Shown here piece by piece: positions 1 through 5,823 of a stretch of 7,244 bases of DNA. Under the pieces are notes generated by a model that was given only the letters and a program-made list of their open reading frames with translations, made no database searches and was not told where the DNA came from. The DNA is from CAZEYT01 sp964516295. Lineage in GTDB: Bacteria > Verrucomicrobiota > Verrucomicrobiia > Chthoniobacterales > Terrimicrobiaceae. The stretch is from NCBI GenBank assembly GCA_964516295.1, contig CAZEYT010000110.1:1-7244 (forward strand), given 5' to 3'. A program made the position numbers and the translations under genes. Positions within the stretch are counted from its first letter, which is position 1, and each line of letters opens with the position of its first letter.

Positions 1-518
1 ATGCCATGCGCGCAGGTGGCTTCTCCGGTCAGTTGAAGTTGAAGCCACTCGGCCGGGGACATCCAGCGGCGAACATTGCGGTAAACGGAGGCGTCGGTCC
101 GCCGCAGCCAGCGGAGTTTGGCAGGCCAAAACGAACTCCTCACCATGCAGCCAGTTCCGGCATGGGCGAGGCGTTCGTCGATTTCTTCACGAAGACGGGC
201 CGCATCGGTCCGACAACGGGAATCAGCCCACGTGAGAATCGGCGTGAGCGCCTTTCCGTCGGCATCGGTTCCGATCAGACTGTGCCAGAAACACGAAACG
301 CCCACGGCCGAGATCGGAGGTCCGGATCGGAGGGTCTTTTTCAGACAGCGTTGGACACGTCGGAGAAAATCCTGCGGTTCCATTTCGGCCCGACCGGAGG
401 TGTCCGTGACGAGGTTGCAGGCGATTTGGGAAAGGGTTCCCGGGAGACGTTCGCCGCGGTCGTCGAAAATGGCCGAGCGGACCGAGGAGGTTCCGATGTC
501 GAGAGCAAGGACCGGCAT
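1..518 (-). CDS. FGGY-family carbohydrate kinase, gluconokinase-like (N-terminal 172 residues, cut by window edge)
   Basis: The reading frame opens at ATG 518-516 and stays open to the left edge, so only the first FGGY domain is present (the family is about 490-520 residues). FGGY kinases phosphorylate sugars, polyols or sugar acids with ATP in the cytoplasm. Visible marks are the N-terminal phosphate-binding strand LALDIGTSSVRSAIFD (residues 4-19), FWHSLIG (77-83), the substrate-side motif TWADSR (96-101), and TGC...SSFWPAKLRWL (122-138). The last two blocks are typical of the FGGY subgroup usually annotated as gluconokinase. That substrate is known for the group but not shown here. The start overlaps the stop of the LarA-family gene as TGATG, with no Shine-Dalgarno sequence, so translation is probably by reinitiation and the two products should share a pathway. 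The catalytic aspartate and the second domain lie outside the window. The FGGY call is secure; the substrate is open. Confidence 0.9.
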   Translation of the reverse strand, partial: MPVLALDIGTSSVRSAIFDDRGERLPGTLSQIACNLVTDTSGRAEMEPQDFLRRVQRCLKKTLRSGPPISAVGVSCFWHSLIGTDADGKALTPILTWADSRCRTDAARLREEIDERLAHAGTGCMVRSSFWPAKLRWLRRTDASVYRNVRRWMSPAEWLQLQLTGEATCAHG

Positions 519-1798
519 CAGGGTTCGCGGGCCCAAGCCGGCCGTTCCTCCAAGTGGTAGAGCATCTCACCGGCCTTCGGAACGAACAACACTCCGTCGT
601 CCTCGCGGTCCGCAAAGTTCTCGGGCCGAATCCCGGCCGGGTCGCGGTAGCCCAGGTTGATCTCGCGGCAGATTGCCTCGGGGATCCCTGTGGCGAGCGA
701 GACCTGAATCCGGCAGGATTCCACACCATCCTCAAAAACACCGACGCCGCGCACGTGCGTGGAATGGGCGAGGGTTCCCCACGGATAGTGTTTGAAGCGA
801 TCCCATTGCTTGAGGAAGTAGTCGCGGCAATGATAGCCGATCTCGCGGATGATGCGACCGTGGACCACCGAGACCTCGTGAATATGCGGCGCGTAAATGA
901 TCAGCTCCCCGCCATCCGCCACGACCGGTTCCAATTTGTACATGCATTTTCCTCCGACCCATAGCTCGTCATACATGAGCGGCGCACACGAAAGAACGGT
1001 GTGAAATGGCCGTGGCTTGCGGATGATGTGCAACTCCTGCGAGAGGTCGCTCGCGGCGTCCCAGGCGTCCTCCGGTGTTCCCGCAAAGAGACCGGCGAAA
1101 TGCGGTCCGCTCACGACGAGGCAGAAACAGAGCTTTTCCAACGGAACCCGCGCCGCTGCGCGATCAACGACTTTGCGAACCGGGGTCCACTTGTTGCCGA
1201 TGATCATAGGGTTGGTGATGACCGCACCGAGCCAATGGAAGAAGTTCAGGATTTGCGGGCCGGCGACGCCGGGGAAGAGGTATTTGTTGCCGCCGGAGCA
1301 GCCCACCACTTCGTGAGGAAAAACCGGCCCGATGATGAGCACGCGATCGTAGTCGAACAGGCGTTTGTTGATCTCGACCGGCACATCCATCGAAAAATGA
1401 CCTCCGCTGAGGACCTCAATTTCCGTGGCCGGAATCGTTCCCACCTGGCGGAGGGCGTCGGGATTGTCCCACTCATGATTGAAAAACCTCACCCTGCCGA
1501 ACGTCGAGGAGCGCTCGCCCGGTGTGATGCCAAGCCGTTCGCAGATGGCTCCCTCGCTCATCGGCGGGTGGGTGCCGAGGGCGATCATCACATCAAAATG
1601 GGCACAGGCGGCGGCGACTTGTTGGTGGAGGGAGCGAAATACCGGACCTACCGGAGCGGTGCGCGTCGCATCCGGCACGATGACGAGTACCTTTTTCCCC
1701 GTCCAGGCCAAGGACTCGCACGCTTCCGCAACGGCCGCCGACACCTCGTCGGGCTTCAGGCTCTTGCCCTCCGGCGCGAGGGCACGAATCGTTTTCAT
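518..1798 (-). CDS. LarA-family (DUF2088) nickel-pincer nucleotide-dependent 2-hydroxyacid racemase/epimerase homologue
   Basis: This 426-residue protein matches the usual LarA length (about 425). LarA enzymes invert the alpha-carbon of 2-hydroxyacids by hydride transfer through a nickel-pincer nucleotide (NPN) bound covalently to a lysine. Residues match the Lactiplantibacillus plantarum enzyme in identity and spacing: DATR (D43, R46; LarA D72/R75), GTHPP (H77; H108), PHEVVGCSGGNKYLFPG with H162 and K172 exactly ten apart (H174/K184), and FFHW (H188; H200). K284 aligns with the substrate lysine K298, but the position of Q295 appears to be Val281. The substrate is therefore probably not lactate, since the superfamily includes malate, hydroxyglutarate and gluconate enzymes. 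The neighbouring FGGY kinase favours a sugar acid. I chose ATG 1798 because the 49 upstream in-frame residues look non-coding. A GTG at 1822 is the alternative. A GAGG lies about 20 bases upstream, too far for a normal ribosome site. Cofactor genes larB, larC and larE are not in the window. Confidence 0.93.
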   Translation of the reverse strand: MKTIRALAPEGKSLKPDEVSAAVAEACESLAWTGKKVLVIVPDATRTAPVGPVFRSLHQQVAAACAHFDVMIALGTHPPMSEGAICERLGITPGERSSTFGRVRFFNHEWDNPDALRQVGTIPATEIEVLSGGHFSMDVPVEINKRLFDYDRVLIIGPVFPHEVVGCSGGNKYLFPGVAGPQILNFFHWLGAVITNPMIIGNKWTPVRKVVDRAAARVPLEKLCFCLVVSGPHFAGLFAGTPEDAWDAASDLSQELHIIRKPRPFHTVLSCAPLMYDELWVGGKCMYKLEPVVADGGELIIYAPHIHEVSVVHGRIIREIGYHCRDYFLKQWDRFKHYPWGTLAHSTHVRGVGVFEDGVESCRIQVSLATGIPEAICREINLGYRDPAGIRPENFADREDDGVLFVPKAGEMLYHLEERPAWAREP

Positions 1799-1951
1799 TC
1801 TGAGTTTCAGTAAACACACCTCGCGGCGGAATCGAAAGGGATTTTCCCCGCCGCCCGACCTAACTGCCTGAAAATGAGGCACCTTTTCGGGTGGGGAGCG
1901 CCGTGTTCCGTCTTCCCACAGACGAACGGATGCGGTAAACCCCACGGCGAC
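1799..1951. promoter_or_regulatory. Divergent intergenic region between the LarA homologue and sbtA
   Basis: These 153 bases separate two genes transcribed away from each other, so promoters for both must lie here or inside the adjacent coding starts. I could not pick out convincing -35/-10 pairs on either strand. The region contains a GC-rich inverted repeat on the larA-homologue side and a short 5-base inverted repeat TGCCT/AGGCA (1865-1869 and 1877-1881). The shared control region raises the possibility of co-regulation of the permease with the epimerase-kinase operon. Confidence 0.45.
1823..1854 (-). other. Possible hairpin in the LarA-homologue mRNA leader
   Basis: GCGGCGG (1823-1829) and CCGCCGC (1848-1854) are perfect inverted repeats. 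Inside them, GAAA (1834-1837) can pair with TTTC (1843-1846). Read on the minus strand, the hairpin ends next to GAGGTG (1822-1817) and 24 bases before the ATG, so it could influence ribosome access. No T-run follows, so it is not an attenuator-type terminator. In GC-rich DNA such a repeat may be chance. Confidence 0.25.
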
Positions 1952-2911
1952 ATGTCACCTTGGGAATATCTGCTGCAACCTGCAATTCTGTTTTTTCTCC
2001 TTGGCGTGCTGGCCGTGGTGGTGCGCTCGGACTTGGAGATTCCGGAATCGGTTCTGAAAATTCTTTCGCTGTATTTGCTCTTCGCGCTGGGTTTCAAAGG
2101 CGGGATCGAATTGCAGCACACGACTTGGACCGGGGCGGTTGTCGTGCCGTTGGTCGCGGCGGTGGCGGCTTCGTTTTTGATCCCGCTCGTGGTGTATCCG
2201 CTGATGCGCCGGAGGTTTGACATTCCCAATTCCGCAGCCATCGCTGCGACCTATGGTTCGGTGAGTGCGGTGACTTTCATGACGTCGGTCTCGTATTTGA
2301 ACGCACGAGGCACACCCTTTGGCGGCTACATGGTGGCGGCGCTGGCTTTGATGGAGAGTCCTGCCATTCTCACTGGGCTTGTCTTGGCGCGGAGTTCCGG
2401 AGCGTCCGGATCCGGCAAACAACTCTCTTGGGGAAGTGTTGTGCACGAGTGCCTGGCCAACAAATCCGTGCTCGTGCTTCTGGGGAGTCTGGTCGTGGGA
2501 TTGGTGACACCAGCCTCGGGGGCCGAGGCGTTGAAGCCCTTTGTGAGTTCGATGTTCCCGGGCATCCTGTGTTTCTTCCTTCTCGATCTTGGCATCGTGG
2601 CGGCGCGTCGGTTTTCTGATTTGCGGAATTCCGGGCTCTTCGCCGTGGTGTTTGCCGTGGCGTTTCCACTGTTTGCCGGAGCCGCTGCGCTGGCTCTGGC
2701 GAAGGTTCTCGCGATGACCCCTGGAGATGCGCTGCTCTTTGCGATCCTCTGCGGCAGCGGCTCATACATTGCCGTGCCGGCGGCGTTTCGTTCGGCGCTC
2801 CCGGAGGCGAATCCCAGCATCTACGTCGCGCTGGCGCTCGGAGTGACTTTTCCCTTCAACCTGCTTATCGGAATTCCACTTGCCTACGCGGCGACGGAGA
2901 AATTCTGGTAA
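1952..2911 (+). CDS. sbtA: SbtA-family sodium-dependent bicarbonate (anion) permease
   Basis: This 319-residue membrane protein belongs to the Sbt/DUF897 family. The cyanobacterial prototype imports bicarbonate with sodium across the inner membrane. Hydrophobic segments lie at about residues 9-25, 34-50, 61-84, 95-115, 124-146, 172-187, 202-218, 228-253, 258-280 and 289-314. Two diagnostic blocks of the inverted structural repeats are present: YGSVSAVTFMTS (101-112) and CGSGSYIAVPAAFR (267-280). ESPAI (135-139) is also conserved. The soluble loop at about 147-170 is short compared with cyanobacterial SbtA. ATG 1952 was chosen because the family begins just before the first membrane helix; the upstream ATG at 1874 would add 26 polar residues. 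There is no obvious Shine-Dalgarno sequence. The regulatory partner gene sbtB is not adjacent. The family call is strong. Bicarbonate as substrate is an assumption, because many such genes occur in bacteria without carbon-concentrating systems and this one diverges from a hydroxyacid epimerase operon. Confidence 0.9.
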   Translation: MSPWEYLLQPAILFFLLGVLAVVVRSDLEIPESVLKILSLYLLFALGFKGGIELQHTTWTGAVVVPLVAAVAASFLIPLVVYPLMRRRFDIPNSAAIAATYGSVSAVTFMTSVSYLNARGTPFGGYMVAALALMESPAILTGLVLARSSGASGSGKQLSWGSVVHECLANKSVLVLLGSLVVGLVTPASGAEALKPFVSSMFPGILCFFLLDLGIVAARRFSDLRNSGLFAVVFAVAFPLFAGAAALALAKVLAMTPGDALLFAILCGSGSYIAVPAAFRSALPEANPSIYVALALGVTFPFNLLIGIPLAYAATEKFW

Positions 2912-2912
2912 A

Positions 2913-3485
2913 CTAAAAGACCGCTTTCACCGTCTGCACACCGTCGACGGAAAGGGCTGTTACAATCGCATCCGCCGCTTTGTCCGGGGAGACTTTTCGG
3001 CCGAACGGAATGGTGGCTTGGCCGTCGCGAAGGCGAACATTCTGATACACGTCGTCTGGCAAATCACTTCGTGAAAGAAGTCGGCTTCGGAGGTTGCCGA
3101 GCGCAATGGCCTGCTCGTAAAGAGAGGCGACCGGCTGGGCTTTTCCGGAGCGCTTGACCAAGAGCACTTCCGGGCTGGGAACCGAGTAGGCATAGCGACC
3201 ACGGATCTCCGCCGCAATTTTCTCGGGCAGGGTCGGCTGGGTTTCGCTGGTCGGAGTTGTTTCCCGAGAGGCCGTCGAAACCGTCCGGGGAGGTGTCGAT
3301 GGCAGAACCGACGGGGGCGTTTCATGATCGTCACGGATCGACGTCCGGGCTTCCTGTTGGACATCCGTGATAACGGCGGGAGATCCCGGCCGGGTATTTT
3401 GTACAACCGCTTCCCGCCCGCTACAGCCAATCAGGTGTAAGAGGAAAGAAAAAAAAAGGAGGCGTTCAGCGAGCCAGCGGGACAT
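2913..3485 (-). CDS. Putative lipoprotein of unknown function
   Basis: The 190-residue product starts MSRWLAERLLFFSFLLHLIG and then Cys21, a short positively charged start, a hydrophobic core and the lipobox LIGC. It should be a lipid-anchored envelope protein. Residues 22-86 are polar and rich in Pro, Ser and Thr, with no expected fold, and look like a linker. Residues 87-190 look folded and end in a segment of the form GRKVSPDKAADAIVTAL followed by DGVQTVKAVF. This distantly recalls the tails of GerMN or BON domains, but I cannot assign it. ATG 3485 gives a standard signal peptide; upstream ATGs at 3512 and 3551 would place 9-22 extra residues before it. A nine-T tract in the signal-peptide codons (complement of 3449-3457) is a possible slippage site. 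Its TAG lies one base from the sbtA TAA, and a terminator separates it from the genes upstream, so it probably has its own promoter. I do not recognise its function. Confidence 0.8.
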   Translation of the reverse strand: MSRWLAERLLFFSFLLHLIGCSGREAVVQNTRPGSPAVITDVQQEARTSIRDDHETPPSVLPSTPPRTVSTASRETTPTSETQPTLPEKIAAEIRGRYAYSVPSPEVLLVKRSGKAQPVASLYEQAIALGNLRSRLLSRSDLPDDVYQNVRLRDGQATIPFGRKVSPDKAADAIVTALSVDGVQTVKAVF

Positions 3486-3553
3486 AACGAATGCTCTGTC
3501 ACCAATTCTCATGGAAGGCAAGACCCGATCAGGAGTCGGAGCGTAATCCATTC

Positions 3554-3588
3554 AAAACCCGCGCCGTCGGAGAGATCCGACGGCGGGT
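3554..3588 (-). terminator. Intrinsic terminator of the hisG/bS22-like operon
   Basis: On the minus strand, ACCCGCCGTCGGA (3588-3576), a TCTC loop and TCCGACGGCGCGGGT (3571-3557) form a 13-pair stem with a two-base bulge, followed directly by TTTT (the last stem T plus 3556-3554). It begins 32 bases after the stop of the bS22-like gene. No T-run follows on the plus strand, so it acts in the minus direction. The T-run is short, but the stem is very stable. Confidence 0.8.
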
Positions 3589-3620
3589 GCAGCAAAAACG
3601 CAGGGTGGCGGGGAAGAGTC

Positions 3621-3725
3621 TTACGACTTGTAGCGCAACCGCTTCTTGTGGCGGTTTTCTTTCATGCGCTTGCGGCGCTTGTGTTTCGCGATTTTCGCTT
3701 TTCTCTTCTTCTTTAATGAACCCAT
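3621..3725 (-). CDS. AURKAIP1/COX24-domain small basic protein (bS22-like ribosomal protein)
   Basis: This 34-codon gene encodes MGSLKKKRKAKIAKHKRRKR followed by MKENRHKKRLRYKS. About half of the residues are Lys or Arg, and it contains no acidic residue except one Glu. The MGS start, the KKKR...KHKRRKR core and the RHKKR block are the signature of the AURKAIP1/COX24 family. Its members include the small actinobacterial ribosomal protein bS22 and the C-terminal part of mitochondrial mS38. By family, it should bind rRNA in the small subunit near the decoding region; that role is inferred. It starts 18 bases after the hisG stop on the same strand, with no visible Shine-Dalgarno sequence, and is followed by an intrinsic terminator, so it is the last gene of a hisG transcript. 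Its length and composition mean automated gene callers can miss it. Confidence 0.9.
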   Translation of the reverse strand: MGSLKKKRKAKIAKHKRRKRMKENRHKKRLRYKS

Positions 3726-3743
3726 GGGAATTTGCGGGACGAC

Positions 3744-4622
3744 TTAATAAACGACTTTGTTGAGCGGATACTCGATGATCCCCTCGGCCCCCAACGTTTT
3801 CAGCGTCGGGACGATCTCGCGGACGACCTTCTCTTCGATCACGGTCTCCACGGCGACCCATCCGGGCTGGGCCAAGGGCGAAACGGTAGGATTTCGTAAG
3901 GCGGGGAGCGCCTCAAGCAAATTCTTCAGGCTTTTTTCCGGAAGGTTCATTTTGAGTCCCACGAGATCGCGGGCGGCGAGGGCGCCTTTGAGGAGAAGGG
4001 CGAGTTTTTCGATCTTCGAGCGCTTCCAATCATCGTCCCAGGCCTCATGCGCTGCGTAGAGCGCCGGATAGGATTCCATGAGCGTGTCAACAATGCGCAG
4101 TTTGTTCGCACGCAGCGAAGAGCCGGTCTCAGTGATGTCAACGATCGCATCAACGAGATCGGGAACCTTGACCTCGGTGGCACCCCAGGAAAATTCGATC
4201 TCTGCGCGCACGCCGGCTTTTTCGAAGAACCGCTTGGTTAGTCCCACGGCTTCAGTGGCGACGCGTTTGCCCTCCAAATCGCGGACCGAGCGGATCGGCG
4301 AATCTTCCGGCACGACCAAAACCCAGCGGGTCGGGGCAGAGCTCACTTTGCTGTAGGGCAGGGGAACGACCTCATGGACGTCGGATTCGTTTTCCGCGAC
4401 CCAATCGCGTCCGGTCACCCCGCAGTCGAGATAGCCGTGTTCGACATAGCGGCTGATTTCCTGCGCGCGCAGGATACGGATGCGGAGTTCCGGGTCGTCC
4501 ACGGCCGGACGATACGAGCGACTGGAGCCGGAAATGGTGAAGCCGGCTTTGGCGAAGAGCGCGATGGTCGGCTCCATAAGGCTGCCGGAGGGCACTCCGA
4601 CTGTGAGAATCTTGTCTTCCAT
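3744..4622 (-). CDS. hisG: ATP phosphoribosyltransferase, long form
   Basis: HisG joins ATP and PRPP to give N1-(5-phosphoribosyl)-ATP, the first and feedback-controlled step of histidine synthesis in the cytoplasm. At 292 residues it is the long, hexameric form that does not need HisZ. The PRPP loop is DAIVDITETGSSLRANKL (158-175). Other hallmarks are GVPSGSL (9-15), SRSYRPAVDDPEL (34-46), RAQEISRYVEHGYLDCGVTG (52-71) and the C-terminal ACT-like regulatory domain (about 220-292) ending GAEGIIEYPLNKVVY, which binds histidine in the family. ATG 4622 is chosen because the family begins a few residues before the LTVGVPSGSL strand; the upstream in-frame ATG codons at 4697 and 4664 would add unrelated residues. 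No Shine-Dalgarno sequence is visible. It stands apart from other his genes and is paired with the small bS22-like gene. It is divergent from the mla operon across 104 bases. Confidence 0.97.
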   Translation of the reverse strand: MEDKILTVGVPSGSLMEPTIALFAKAGFTISGSSRSYRPAVDDPELRIRILRAQEISRYVEHGYLDCGVTGRDWVAENESDVHEVVPLPYSKVSSAPTRWVLVVPEDSPIRSVRDLEGKRVATEAVGLTKRFFEKAGVRAEIEFSWGATEVKVPDLVDAIVDITETGSSLRANKLRIVDTLMESYPALYAAHEAWDDDWKRSKIEKLALLLKGALAARDLVGLKMNLPEKSLKNLLEALPALRNPTVSPLAQPGWVAVETVIEEKVVREIVPTLKTLGAEGIIEYPLNKVVY

Positions 4623-4726
4623 GAGAGCCGGGCATGATAAGCGCAACCGGGTCCGTGTCCGCATTAAAAAAATGAGGTGCGATTCGGGACTTTCCACCGG
4701 CTCGTGTCGCGGCTAGTGAAAGGATC
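4623..4726. promoter_or_regulatory. Divergent intergenic region between hisG and the STAS-mlaE-mlaF operon
   Basis: These 104 bases must carry the start signals for both operons. The only clear element is AAAGGA (4719-4724), which lies just two bases before the STAS ATG; this is closer than the usual 5-9 bases. On the minus strand TATCAT (complement of 4633-4638) resembles a -10 box, but it has no good -35 partner. If used, it would give hisG an almost leaderless mRNA. A run of seven A (4665-4671) marks the AT-rich centre. Confidence 0.4.
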
Positions 4727-5068
4727 ATGAAGATCGAGAAAACCAGCGAGGGTGCCGCGACCGTGTTGAAACTGACCGGTGAAATCGACCTCCACGCCTC
4801 GCCGGGTCTCCGGGCCGAGCTTTCCGATTGTCTCTCGGCCCGCACGCCCAAGCTTTTGCTCGATTTTTCAGAGGTCACCTACATTGATTCCAGCGGTCTT
4901 GCGACACTCATCGAATACGTTCGCGAGAGCGGGAAATTCAAGGGCCGGCTGGCTTTGTTTGGTCTGCAAAAGAAAGTGCGCACGATTTTCGATTTGGTGC
5001 GGTTGAACGAGTTGTTCTCCATCTGCGCGACGGCGGACGAGGCGCAGGTCGTCCTCGACCGTCCATGA
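4727..5068 (+). CDS. STAS-domain protein, MlaB-like (anti-sigma-factor-antagonist fold)
   Basis: This 113-residue single-domain protein has the STAS pattern: TVLKLTGEIDLHASPGL (12-28), the strand KLLLDFSEV (42-50), and the switch loop YIDSSGLATL (52-61). Ser55/Ser56 sit at the site phosphorylated in SpoIIAA-type proteins and occupied by DTAG in E. coli MlaB. Alone it could be read as an anti-anti-sigma factor. However, its stop overlaps the mlaE start as ATGA and mlaF follows, with no kinase or phosphatase nearby. It is therefore most likely the cytoplasmic subunit that binds and stabilises or activates the MlaF ATPase in an inner-membrane MlaFEB-type lipid transporter. Whether the intact Ser-Ser loop is phosphorylated is unknown. 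The start has a Shine-Dalgarno-like AAAGGA that is unusually close. Confidence 0.88.
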   Translation: MKIEKTSEGAATVLKLTGEIDLHASPGLRAELSDCLSARTPKLLLDFSEVTYIDSSGLATLIEYVRESGKFKGRLALFGLQKKVRTIFDLVRLNELFSICATADEAQVVLDRP

Positions 5069-5820
5069 CGGCCTTTGCCGCGCTGAGGAATTTCGCCCTG
5101 CTGAACGGGCGGATCCTTTATTGGCTTTTTGTGGGCCCCTTTCGCGGCAAGCCGGTGCGGCTGAGCGCTGTTTTTCACCAAATGGTTCGTATTGGTGTGC
5201 AGGCGTGTCCGATGACGGCGCTCACGGCGCTGAGCATCGGCCTGACCATCGCGATGCAGGGCGCGGAAGAGCTCTCGCGCATGGGGGCGGCGTCATATGT
5301 GCCGAATCTTGTGGCCATGACAATTCTCCGCGAGCTCGGGCCACTCCTCGTCGGCGTGGTGGTCATCGGCCGCAGCGGGTCGGCGGTCACCGCCGAACTG
5401 GGCACGATGAAAGTGGGGGAAGAAATCGAGGCCCTCGAGGTCATGGCGATCAATCCTGTTCGCTATCTCGTCGTCCCCCGATTTCTGGCCATGATGGTCA
5501 TGCTCCCCGTGTTGACGGTTTTTGGAAACTATATCGGTATGGCGGGTGGGTGGGTCATTTGCCACTTCACCCTCGACATGAACACGGCCGCTTACATTCT
5601 CCGCTTGTTGGAGGCCGGTCATCCGATGGATCTCTACTCCGGGCTCATCAAAAGTTTCGTCTTCGCTTGGTTGATCATCACCATCGCCTGCCAGGCGGGG
5701 CTGGAGGTAACGGGCGGAGCCGAGGGGGTCGGACAGGCCACAACCGCCTCGGTGGTCAATGCCATCCTCGCCATGTTGGTGGCAAACGCCATCCTCACCG
5801 CGGCCTTCTTTTTTCTCTAA
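5065..5820 (+). CDS. mlaE: MlaE-family ABC transporter permease (phospholipid/MCE transport)
   Basis: This 251-residue inner-membrane permease is of the usual MlaE length. The family forms the membrane dimer of MCE-type transporters that move phospholipids between the inner membrane and the outer membrane. Diagnostic is the long conserved stretch from ILRELGPLLVGVVVIGRSGS (87-106) through the coupling-helix segment ELGTMKVGEEIEALEVMAIN (111-130) and PVRYLVVPRF (131-140). Hydrophobic segments lie at about 48-66, 92-108, 137-167, 194-215 and 229-251. AVTAELGTM is characteristic of MlaE and distinguishes it from other ABC permeases. The gene overlaps the STAS gene by four bases (ATGA) and ends three bases before mlaF, so all three are translated from one mRNA, probably by coupling, as neither mlaE nor mlaF has a Shine-Dalgarno sequence. 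The N-terminal amphipathic region (about 10-45) fits the family's interfacial helix. Confidence 0.95.
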   Translation: MTAFAALRNFALLNGRILYWLFVGPFRGKPVRLSAVFHQMVRIGVQACPMTALTALSIGLTIAMQGAEELSRMGAASYVPNLVAMTILRELGPLLVGVVVIGRSGSAVTAELGTMKVGEEIEALEVMAINPVRYLVVPRFLAMMVMLPVLTVFGNYIGMAGGWVICHFTLDMNTAAYILRLLEAGHPMDLYSGLIKSFVFAWLIITIACQAGLEVTGGAEGVGQATTASVVNAILAMLVANAILTAAFFFL

Positions 5821-5823
5821 GCG

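Noticed and set aside
223..741. Minus-strand open frame of 172 codons at the larA-homologue/kinase junction
   Set aside because: It is out of frame with both genes and lacks motifs; the FGGY kinase frame starting at 518 explains the DNA.
1001..1813. Long plus-strand open frame (270 codons) opposite the LarA homologue
   Set aside because: The translation has no recognisable domain, is rich in Arg/His/Asp as expected of an antisense shadow, and the opposite strand encodes a clear LarA-family protein with aligned catalytic residues.
1865..1881. TGCCT/AGGCA inverted repeat as an operator
   Set aside because: Five-base arms with a seven-base spacer are expected by chance; it is mentioned only within the intergenic entry.
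1799..1945. 49-residue N-terminal extension of the LarA homologue from an ATG at 1945
   Set aside because: The added residues look non-coding and the protein from ATG 1798 already has the usual family length.
3557..3588. Bidirectional terminator
   Set aside because: The stem is followed by T residues only on the minus strand; on the plus strand GCAGCAAAAACG follows.
4727..5068. STAS protein as part of a sigma-factor partner-switching module
   Set aside because: No anti-sigma kinase, phosphatase or sigma factor is nearby, and the gene is translationally coupled to mlaE and mlaF.
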